Of a stretch of 12,641 nucleotides of DNA, positions 6,869 to 12,641 are shown in pieces. The notes under the pieces are model-generated. The model saw only the letters and a program-made list of their open reading frames with translations, was not told where the DNA came from and searched no databases. The stretch's first letter is position 1. Each line of letters starts with the position of its first letter. This DNA is from Clostridiales bacterium (lineage in GTDB: Bacteria; Bacillota_A; Clostridia; Christensenellales; Aristaeellaceae). Location: assembly GCA_012514855.1 (NCBI GenBank), contig JAAYZL010000456.1, positions 1-12,641 of the forward strand, written 5' to 3'. Both the position numbers and the translations under genes were made by a program.

Positions 6869-7853
6869 TTGCGACCCCTCCCTTCCCGATGCGGCCTACA
6901 AACAGGCCCTTCAACCTGGCGAACACGCTGGCCATTCCGTTTGGCAGGAAGACGACGAACAGGAGCGTGATGATGCTGTAGATGAACCAGTAGTAGTTCT
7001 CGAGGAATCGGAGAAGCTCCGGCGTGAGCGTGACGAGGATTGCGCCGAGCACGCCGCCCGGAACCGTGCCCAGACCTCCGATGACCAGCATGATCACGTA
7101 GTTGATCGAGAAGTCGAGCGTATAGGTCGCGGGGTTGATGTAGCGGATGAAGTGCGCGTAGAGCGACCCGCCGATGCAGCCGTAGATCGCCGCGAGCGTG
7201 AAGGCCATGATCTTGAGCGACGCGATGTTGACGCCCGAGGACTCCATCGCCTCCGGGTTGTCCTTGATCGCCTTGAACGCGCGGCCCCACTTGCTGCGCG
7301 CGAGCCGCCACGCGATGACGACCAGGATCGCCGTCATCGCCAGATACAGGTAGTAGACGGACACGTTGTCCTTGATTTCCATCCCGAACAGCTGAAACGG
7401 CGCGATCTTCGTGACGCCCACGGCGCCGCCGGTCAGGTCGTCCAGGTTCGTGATAAATATGCGCACGACCTCCGAAAAGCCGATGGTCGTCAGCGACAGA
7501 TACACGCCCTTGAGCCTGAGCGAGGGGTAGCCCAGGCAGATGCCGATCAGGCAGCCCATCAGTATCGCGCCGAGCAGCCCGAGCCAGGGCGTCGTGCCCA
7601 GCCGGGTCGTCATGAGCGCCGAGGTATACGCGCCCAGCGAGAAGATGCCGGCGGTTCCCATGTTCATCTGCCCGGTCATGCCCGTGATGAAGTTCAGCCC
7701 CGTGACCACGATGATGTTGATCAGGCATTGGTTCATCAGGTTCGTGTGGTATTTCTTCGTAAAAACCTGCGGAAGCGCGATGGCCACCGCAATCAGGGCT
7801 CCGATCAAGAGCGCCGCCCCGAAAAAGCGCGCCCGGCTCTTCTTCGTCTGCAT
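6852..7853 (-). CDS. livM: HAAT-family ABC transporter permease LivM
   Basis: A 333-residue integral membrane protein. It has a short basic N-terminus (TKKSRAR), hydrophobic segments through most of its length (for example 11-29, 44-60, 88-108, 165-183, 213-233, 252-276 and 288-303), and the family segment GQMNMGTAGIFSLGAY (61-76). The cytoplasmic coupling loop is about 184-210 (WGRAFKAIKDNPEAMESSG), which contacts the ATPases, and GGLGTVPGGVLGA follows at 259-271. ATG at 7853 follows TAGGAGGTG, 10 nt after the livH stop, and the 3' end overlaps livG. With LivH it forms the heterodimeric channel. It is complete and normal for the family. The solute is unknown; Liv-type permeases also serve urea, amides and aromatic acids. 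Confidence 0.96.
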   Translation of the reverse strand: MQTKKSRARFFGAALLIGALIAVAIALPQVFTKKYHTNLMNQCLINIIVVTGLNFITGMTGQMNMGTAGIFSLGAYTSALMTTRLGTTPWLGLLGAILMGCLIGICLGYPSLRLKGVYLSLTTIGFSEVVRIFITNLDDLTGGAVGVTKIAPFQLFGMEIKDNVSVYYLYLAMTAILVVIAWRLARSKWGRAFKAIKDNPEAMESSGVNIASLKIMAFTLAAIYGCIGGSLYAHFIRYINPATYTLDFSINYVIMLVIGGLGTVPGGVLGAILVTLTPELLRFLENYYWFIYSIITLLFVVFLPNGMASVFARLKGLFVGRIGKGGVANGNRP

Positions 7854-7863
7854 ACGGCACCTC

Positions 7864-8733
7864 CTAAGTCCTTTTGTGGCCGAGTAGACCCGACGGCCGG
7901 AAAAGCAGGAACAGAATCAACAGGCCGAAGGAAACCACGTCCTTGTAAACCGAGGGCAGTATCATGCTTCCGAAGTTTTCCACCAGCCCCATCAGAAGCC
8001 CGCCGAGAATCGCGCCCGGCAGATACCCGAAGCCGCCGACCACGCCCGCGCAGAAGCCCTTGAGCCCGATCATCGTCGACATCGTGGCGTGCACGTTGAA
8101 CAGCGGCACGATCAGGATGCCGATGGCGGTGCAGATCGAGGCCGAGATGCCCACCGTCAGCGCCATGTTCATCGGCACGTTGATGCCCATCAGCGCCGCG
8201 GCGTTTTTGTTGTTGGAGACGCAGCGCATCGCCATGCCCGCCTTGGACTTTTTGAGAAAGATCGTCAGAGCGAAGGTGATGATCGTGCAGATGACGACGA
8301 TGTAGATATACGGCCGCGACACGACCTGGTCCCCGACGCTGATGGTTCCCTTGAGGAACGTATCCAACGTGAACGGAATCGGGCCCCAGAGCAGCCGGAT
8401 CGATTCCGTGATGATCCGCCCAAGGATGACCGTTCCGATGATCGCGTACAGGTTCGAGGACATCGCGGACAGCGGGTTGAAGATCATGAGCGCCACGACG
8501 ATGCCAAACAGGAACATCGTGATCAGCGCGAACAGCACGGCGTAGCCGTAGGGCAGATCCAGGGCCGCGACATAGGTTCCCGCGAACACATAGGCGCTGA
8601 GCATGATGAATTTGTCGTGGCTGAAATTCAAAAGCCCGGTGGCGTTCCAGATCAGCGTGTATTCGAGCGCGACGAGCGCGTAGATAAAGCCCATCGATAT
8701 GCCGCTGACCAGGAGCTGCAAGACGATGCTCAT
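7864..8733 (-). CDS. livH: HAAT-family ABC transporter permease LivH
   Basis: A 289-residue polytopic membrane protein of usual length. It has the LivH hallmark GLLNFSHDKFIMLSAY (33-48), a coupling loop around 161-186 (KKSKAGMAMRCVSNNKNAAA), GGFGYLPGAILGG at 233-245, and the C-terminal FRPSGLLG (278-285). In many relatives the NFSH motif is followed by Gly; here it is Asp, a small variation. The start ATG at 8733 has GGGAGGG about 6 nt upstream. It follows the binding-protein gene after a 115-nt gap that holds a strong hairpin. It forms the membrane channel together with LivM. Confidence 0.96.
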   Translation of the reverse strand: MSIVLQLLVSGISMGFIYALVALEYTLIWNATGLLNFSHDKFIMLSAYVFAGTYVAALDLPYGYAVLFALITMFLFGIVVALMIFNPLSAMSSNLYAIIGTVILGRIITESIRLLWGPIPFTLDTFLKGTISVGDQVVSRPYIYIVVICTIITFALTIFLKKSKAGMAMRCVSNNKNAAALMGINVPMNMALTVGISASICTAIGILIVPLFNVHATMSTMIGLKGFCAGVVGGFGYLPGAILGGLLMGLVENFGSMILPSVYKDVVSFGLLILFLLFRPSGLLGHKRT

Positions 8734-8805
8734 ACAAACCCTCCCATCGGGTAATGCGGTTGGCCCGCGGGTCGCGCCGCCTCAGGCCGCGCGCCCTACA
8801 GAATT

Positions 8806-8830
8806 GGCGGAAGGGAATTCCCCTTCCGCC
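8806..8830 (-). terminator. Intra-operon hairpin after the binding-protein gene (attenuator or mRNA stabiliser)
   Basis: GGCGGAAGGG (8806-8815) and CCCTTCCGCC (8821-8830) are perfect 10-bp arms around a 5-nt loop. On the minus strand the stem is followed by AATTCTG, not a T-run, so full termination is unlikely. It sits 18 nt past the binding-protein stop and 72 nt before livH. Such stem-loops are known between binding-protein and permease genes, where they keep the 5' message abundant and reduce read-through. Confidence 0.6.
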
Positions 8831-8848
8831 GCAAATCCTCTTTTGCCG

Positions 8849-9979
8849 TCAGTTGAGGCTGACCTTCTGCGCGACGGAGCAGACCTTGTCGGCGTCAATC
8901 TGGAGAATGAACAGAGTGGAGTTCAGCTCGCCGTGCTCGTTGGCGGTCAGCTTTCCGAGCATGCTCTCAAAGCCTTCCGTCGCGGCGAGCGCGTCGCGGA
9001 TGGCCGCGGGATCGGGGCTGCCCGCGCGGTTGATCGCGTCGGCAATCAGGTGGGAGGCGGTGTAGTACATCGCGGCATACCGCTCCGGCAGCACGCCCCA
9101 GCGCTGCTCATAGCGCGCCATGAAGTCGGCCATCACCGGGTCGGTGGCGTCGGCGAAGAAGTCGGTGGAGGCGTACATGCCGTTAACCTGCTCGCCGCTG
9201 ATCAGATCCAGCGTCTGCGGCATCGGCAGCGCGTTCGAGCCGACGAACGGTATGTCCTTCATGCCGAGCTCGTTGAACTGGCGGATCACGAGCGCGCTGT
9301 CGGCGTCATGATTGAACGAGAACATCACGTCCGGACCCCAGTCCTTGATCTTGAGAAGCTGGCCGGTCAAGTCGGTGTCCTCGGCGGTCATGCCCTCGGA
9401 GTAGTACTCCAGGCCGATGGACTCCGCGTAGGTCTTCGAGGAGTTGTTGGCGGCCTTGCCGTAGTCGTTGGCGATGTGGATCGTGGCGATCTTCTTGGCG
9501 CCGAAGGTCTCGGCGGCGAACTTCACCATGACCTTGCCGACCGAGGCGTCGGAGACCGACATGCGGAAGAAATACTCGTTGTTCTGATCGACCAGCGACG
9601 GGCTGGTGGCGGCGGTGACAAAGGGAATGCCCGCCTCCTTGTAGTACTCCATCGCGGCCAGGGCCATCGGGGAGGTGTGCGGCCCGATGCATACGGACAC
9701 GTCCTGCGAGAGGATGTTGTTGACCGCCGTCACGGCGCCCGCCGCGTTGCCGGTGTCGTCCACCAGGTACATCTCGAGCGTCTTGCCGCCGAGCACGCCG
9801 CCCGCGGCGTTGATCTCCTCAAACGCCATGGTGATCGCCTGCTTCATGTGCAGGCCTCCGGCGGCCATCGGGCCGGTTTCCATGCAGGAAACACCGACCA
9901 GAACGGTGTCCTCGGCCAGGGCGACCATTCCGGTCAGCGCCATGGCCAATACGAGCAGTGTGCAGAGAATCTTTTTCAT
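8849..9979 (-). CDS. livK: HAAT-family extracellular substrate-binding protein (LivK/LivJ-like)
   Basis: A 376-residue Peripla_BP_6-type ligand-binding protein, first gene of the importer operon. It starts at ATG 9979, 7 nt after AGGAGGAG; the frame is open further upstream but without a second ribosome site. Residues 1-22 form a signal peptide (MKK, hydrophobic core, then A-L-A before Glu23), fitting signal peptidase I cleavage. No lipobox cysteine follows the hydrophobic core, so lipid anchoring is not evident. The mature part shows family marks: TGPMAAGG (35-42), FEEINAAGGVLGGK (53-66) and VDDTGN (73-78). It would capture the solute outside the membrane and deliver it to LivH/LivM. Sequence alone does not tell the ligand, and its position in a sugar-acid locus argues against assuming leucine. 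Confidence 0.95.
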   Translation of the reverse strand: MKKILCTLLVLAMALTGMVALAEDTVLVGVSCMETGPMAAGGLHMKQAITMAFEEINAAGGVLGGKTLEMYLVDDTGNAAGAVTAVNNILSQDVSVCIGPHTSPMALAAMEYYKEAGIPFVTAATSPSLVDQNNEYFFRMSVSDASVGKVMVKFAAETFGAKKIATIHIANDYGKAANNSSKTYAESIGLEYYSEGMTAEDTDLTGQLLKIKDWGPDVMFSFNHDADSALVIRQFNELGMKDIPFVGSNALPMPQTLDLISGEQVNGMYASTDFFADATDPVMADFMARYEQRWGVLPERYAAMYYTASHLIADAINRAGSPDPAAIRDALAATEGFESMLGKLTANEHGELNSTLFILQIDADKVCSVAQKVSLN

Positions 9980-10334
9980 GAAAGTACTCCTCCTAAGAAT
10001 TGTTCTATATTCACACGCGTCGCGGCGTGGGAACAGACGCCCGGTGGCTGATATTTCAAGGAAAGTTCCGTCCTGTTGAGCCTCAAAAATGAGCGTCGTC
10101 CCACGGCCGTTTTTGGAGTTAACGCATTCACCGAAACAAATCAATTTCTATATAATTTATTTACAATGGAATGCCGTTTTTTGGCATGCAAATCTGTCTA
10201 ATCTAACGATTATTCTTGTTGCTTGACCACATAATATACTTTTCGCATTCGATTGTTCTTCTTCTGTGTTGCAATTATTGCTTTGTATTGATATACTATT
10301 AACCGGTGAAGGTCATTTTCTGAGGAGTGATATT
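9980..10334. promoter_or_regulatory. AT-rich divergent control region between the importer operon and the second AraC gene
   Basis: These 355 bases hold no credible gene; an open minus-strand frame here is only the upstream extension of the binding-protein frame. About 10145-10334 is strikingly AT-rich compared with its surroundings. It contains a clear plus-strand promoter (10269-10297), a second -10-like TATAAT at 10151-10156 with TTCACC 18 bp upstream (10127-10132), and a short ATGCC/GGCAT inverted repeat (10171-10187). For the minus-strand importer I find only a weak TTGATT / TAACTC pair (10139-10144 and 10116-10121). Weak promoter elements would suit activation by the adjacent AraC protein. 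Confidence 0.5.
10269..10297 (+). promoter_or_regulatory. Sigma-A-type promoter of the second AraC gene
   Basis: TTGCAA (10269-10274) and TATACT (10292-10297) are separated by exactly 17 bp, and TG at 10289-10290 makes an extended -10. This predicts a start of transcription near 10304 and a leader of about 30 nt before ATG 10335. It is the best promoter match in the window. Confidence 0.65.
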
Positions 10335-11207
10335 ATGCGAAGGCCCGCTTACTGCAATCCGTCTCCGCCGGGCATCGGCGTTTTGTGCACGGCTTCCAAC
10401 AACTACAGCTGCATCGTCTACCCGCATTATCACCTTGAGTATGAGCTTTCGATCGTGCTCAGCGGGGTTCATCTGCTGATCCTGGATGGCGAAACGCTTC
10501 GCCTCCAGACCGGGAACATCCTGCTGCTGCGCCCCGAGGAGGTGCACTCGCGCAAGATGGAGGTTCCGGGGAAATACATCGCGGTGACGCTCCCGGCCGC
10601 GGAAGTCGACGCAATGGCGCGGTACCTCGGCGACGGCATGCCCGCGCGCATGCTGCGGTCGGGGCCGCCGCCGAGCGCGGTGCTCAGCCCCACGGAGATC
10701 GAGCGGTACGTCCACCGCATCGAGCGCGTGAACCTGTTCTGCGCGACCGACGAACAGCGCGCCCTCGCGGAACTGCGCGCGCTGCTCGTGGATCTGTGCT
10801 TTTACCGACTGGCCGGCGCGGACGAATCCGCGTCGGATCGCACGCCGTGGCTTAGAAAATTGCTTCAGGGGATGGAAAAGCCGGAAAACATCCGCCGCGG
10901 GCTCCCCGCCATACTCGAGATGACGCCATACAGCCACGAATACCTGTGCCGGGAGTTCAAGCGCATGATGGGTATGACACCCACCGAGTACATAAACGGC
11001 GCGCGGTTGAATCTCGCGCTCAGGATGCTCCAAAGCCCCGAGCACGACATCGTGGACATCTGCTACGCGGTCGGGTTCGAGTCGGTGAGCTACTTCTACC
11101 ACCTCTTCAAGGCGAAGTTCGGCAATACGCCCAACCGCTACCGGAAAAACCACCTCATCGCCTATCCGAGTATCCCGCCCGAGCAGTTCAGCGCGCTGGC
11201 GGAATAG
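10335..11207 (+). CDS. AraC-family transcriptional regulator, paralogue of the left-hand one
   Basis: This 290-residue regulator has a cupin-like sensor half (about 28-90, with HYHLEYEL and RPEEVHSRK) and a C-terminal double helix-turn-helix domain (about 185-285). That domain includes GMTPTEYINGARLNLALRML and CYAVGFESVSYFYHLFKAKF-type sequence. It shares motif order and many residues with the protein at 743-1579, including RP-EEVH/RPGEVH, LGDGMP/LGEGFP and the FYHLF helix. ATG at 10335 is preceded by GAGGAG with a 7-nt spacer; an in-frame start further left has no such site. It is divergent from the importer operon and lies just upstream of uxaA, so it may control one or both. An effector related to the transported solute is inferred. 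The last 18 residues extend past the usual end of the domain. Confidence 0.93.
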   Translation: MRRPAYCNPSPPGIGVLCTASNNYSCIVYPHYHLEYELSIVLSGVHLLILDGETLRLQTGNILLLRPEEVHSRKMEVPGKYIAVTLPAAEVDAMARYLGDGMPARMLRSGPPPSAVLSPTEIERYVHRIERVNLFCATDEQRALAELRALLVDLCFYRLAGADESASDRTPWLRKLLQGMEKPENIRRGLPAILEMTPYSHEYLCREFKRMMGMTPTEYINGARLNLALRMLQSPEHDIVDICYAVGFESVSYFYHLFKAKFGNTPNRYRKNHLIAYPSIPPEQFSALAE

Positions 11208-11286
11208 GGCGAAAATTCATCTCGCCGGCGCGCGCCCTCTTTATGCGGTATTGCCCTAGGCAAAAAACGCAGGAAAGGCATCGCAA
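11208..11286 (+). other. Short gap before uxaA with competing hairpins
   Basis: GGCGA/TCGCC (11208-11212 and 11222-11226) and AGGGCG/CGCCCT (11206-11211 and 11233-11238) cannot form together; the second is followed only by CTTTATG. This could be a weak terminator, or merely GC-rich chance. No clear promoter for uxaA is seen, so co-transcription with the regulator is possible. Confidence 0.25.
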
Positions 11287-12641
11287 ATGAAAGCCATCCG
11301 AATTCATCCGTCCGACGACGTCGCCGTCGCGCTGACATCGCTCAAGAGCGGCGATCAAATTTTGGGAACAGAGCTCAGGGAGGACATCCGGGCCGGGCAC
11401 AAGTTCGCGCTCGGCGCCGTCAAAGAGGGCGAACGCGTGCGCAAATACGGCATGCCCATCGGGCGCGCGATCGCGGATATCCATCCCGGCGCGTGGGTGC
11501 ACACCCACAACCTGCGAACGAACCTCGACATCGCGTCCGGGTACGCATACGAGCCCGCTCCGCCGCCCGCGTGCCCTCCGATGACCGGTTCCTTTTGGGG
11601 ATATGCGCGCCGCGACGGGCGCGTGGGCGTGCGCAACGAGCTGTGGATTTTGCCCACCGTCGGCTGCATAAACCGCGCCGCCGGGCGCATCGCCGACAGG
11701 GCCACGCGGGAGCTCGGCGTGCCGGCGCACGCGTTTGCGCATCCCTACGGCTGCAGCCAGCTCGGGGAAGATCATTTGCGCACACAGCGGCTTCTGTGCG
11801 CGCTCTCCCGGCATCCGAACGCGGGCGGCGCGCTGATTCTGGGGCTCGGATGCGAGAACAACGGCGTCGAGGCCATGCAGGCGGCGCTGGGGTCGTGGGA
11901 TGAGGATCGGGTGAAATTCCTGCGCGCGCAGGACGCGGAGGACGAAGTGGAGGCCGCGCTCGAGCTGCTCCGGCCCGTCGCAGAGCGCATTCGCTCGGAC
12001 GCGCGCACCGAACAGCCGCTCTCCAGGCTCGTGCTGGGGCTGAAGTGCGGCGGCTCCGACGGCCTTTCGGGCATCACGGCCAATCCGCTGTTGGGCGCGG
12101 TGACGGACGGCGTTTGCGCCGCGGGCGGCGCGGCGTTGATGACGGAGGTTCCCGAGATGTTCGGCGCGGAGGCGGCGCTTCTCGCGCGCTGTCGGAACCG
12201 GGGCGTCTTTGACGACGCCGTCCGGATGATCGACGGCTTCAAGCGATATTACGAGGCGCACGGCCAGCCGATCTACGAAAATCCGTCGCCCGGGAACAAG
12301 AGCGGCGGCATCACCACGCTCGAGGAAAAGAGCCTGGGCTGCGTGCAGAAGGGGGGCACGGGCGCGGTGTCGGGCGTGCTCGACTGCGCCGAGCCCTGGA
12401 CGCACCCCGGGCTCTCGCTGATCAGCGGGCCCGGCAACGACGGCTGCGCGATCACCGCGCTCACGGCGGCGGGCGCGCAGATCGTGCTGTTCACCACCGG
12501 CCGCGGGACGCCGATGGGCGCGCCTGCGCCGACCCTGAAAATCGCGACGAACCGCGCCCTCGCGGCGCGCAAGCCCGACTGGATCGACTTTGACGCGGGC
12601 GTGCTGGCCGAGGGCGCGGAGATGGTCGGGACGGCGCGCGC
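11287..12641 (+). CDS. uxaA: Altronate dehydratase UxaA, 3' end cut off by the window
   Basis: The frame is open from ATG 11287 to the right edge, giving 451 residues; about 40-50 are expected to be missing compared with the usual length near 495. Residues 1-85 form the SAF domain (AGHKFALGAVKEGERV at 36-51, then WVHTHNL at 70-76). After a proline-rich linker comes the catalytic part, with GYARRDGRVGVRN (105-117), HPYGCSQ (152-158), LGLGCENN (185-192), LKCGGSDGLSG (252-262), NPSPGNKSGGITTLEEKSLG (332-351) and GPGND (381-385). These match altronate rather than galactarate dehydratases most closely. UxaA removes water from D-altronate to give 2-keto-3-deoxygluconate in galacturonate breakdown and is iron-dependent in E. 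coli. AGGAAAGG lies 8 nt before the start. It follows the second AraC gene after 79 nt. Confidence 0.92.
   Translation, partial: MKAIRIHPSDDVAVALTSLKSGDQILGTELREDIRAGHKFALGAVKEGERVRKYGMPIGRAIADIHPGAWVHTHNLRTNLDIASGYAYEPAPPPACPPMTGSFWGYARRDGRVGVRNELWILPTVGCINRAAGRIADRATRELGVPAHAFAHPYGCSQLGEDHLRTQRLLCALSRHPNAGGALILGLGCENNGVEAMQAALGSWDEDRVKFLRAQDAEDEVEAALELLRPVAERIRSDARTEQPLSRLVLGLKCGGSDGLSGITANPLLGAVTDGVCAAGGAALMTEVPEMFGAEAALLARCRNRGVFDDAVRMIDGFKRYYEAHGQPIYENPSPGNKSGGITTLEEKSLGCVQKGGTGAVSGVLDCAEPWTHPGLSLISGPGNDGCAITALTAAGAQIVLFTTGRGTPMGAPAPTLKIATNRALAARKPDWIDFDAGVLAEGAEMVGTAR

Noticed and set aside
8699..10051. Plus-strand open frame of 450 codons opposite the binding-protein gene
   Set aside because: Low-complexity Arg/Gly/His/Val-rich translation and no Shine-Dalgarno; the minus strand has a secure signal peptide and Peripla_BP_6 features.
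11251..11263. Perfect short palindrome TTGCCCTAGGCAA before uxaA
   Set aside because: The 5-bp arms with a 3-nt loop are too short to support an operator or terminator call on their own; it is not followed by T residues on the coding strand.
11188..12405. Minus-strand open frame of 405 codons opposite uxaA
   Set aside because: Composition is typical of a GC-driven shadow, while the plus frame carries altronate dehydratase motifs from start to edge.
1..12641. CRISPR arrays, tRNA/rRNA genes, insertion sequences, phage or attachment sites
   Set aside because: No regularly spaced repeats, cloverleaf-like or rRNA sequence, transposase motif or long terminal inverted repeat was seen by eye on either strand; the only repeats found are the short tandem units at 5321-5385.

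Overview
The window looks like a sugar-acid catabolism and uptake locus from a GC-rich anaerobic Firmicute-type bacterium. The sequence is roughly 60-65% GC by eye. Almost every start is preceded by a strong purine-rich Shine-Dalgarno (AGGAGG-like), and the gene set resembles hexuronate clusters of Clostridia and Bacillus. The secreted binding protein carries a short 'ALA-ED' type signal peptide, which I associate with Christensenellales-like Clostridia; that placement is inference only.

Layout, left to right. (1) Positions 1-510 hold a degraded, frameshifted fragment resembling a beta-helix surface protein, followed by about 230 bases without genes that contain a minus-strand intrinsic terminator. 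(2) A minus-strand AraC-family regulator (743-1579) is divergent from (3) a tight plus-strand four-gene operon (1752-5329): a mannonate-dehydratase-like TIM-barrel enzyme, an RraA/HMG-aldolase-like protein, a short-chain dehydrogenase and a zinc-dependent medium-chain dehydrogenase. (4) Converging on it is a complete minus-strand Liv/HAAT-type ABC importer operon, transcribed as binding protein, LivH, LivM, LivG, LivF (9979 down to 5376). (5) A 355-bp AT-rich divergent control region leads to (6) a second AraC-family regulator (10335-11207), clearly a paralogue of the first, followed by (7) an altronate dehydratase gene (uxaA) that runs off the right edge.

How the genes may work together: in the isomerase route of hexuronate breakdown, glucuronate is converted through fructuronate to mannonate and then by UxuA to 2-keto-3-deoxygluconate (KDG). 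Galacturonate is converted through tagaturonate to altronate and then by UxaA to KDG. Both dehydratase types are represented here, with two oxidoreductases that could make or consume the keto-acid intermediates. No isomerase (UxaC), KDG kinase or KDPG aldolase is visible. The RraA-like protein could be a pyruvate aldolase that replaces the usual lower pathway. The UxuA homologue lacks the usual DWTR-type active-site segment, so its substrate may differ. Finding an amino-acid-type (HAAT) importer between these genes, bracketed by twin AraC regulators, is the most interesting feature: it may import an acidic or amidated sugar derivative rather than a branched-chain amino acid.
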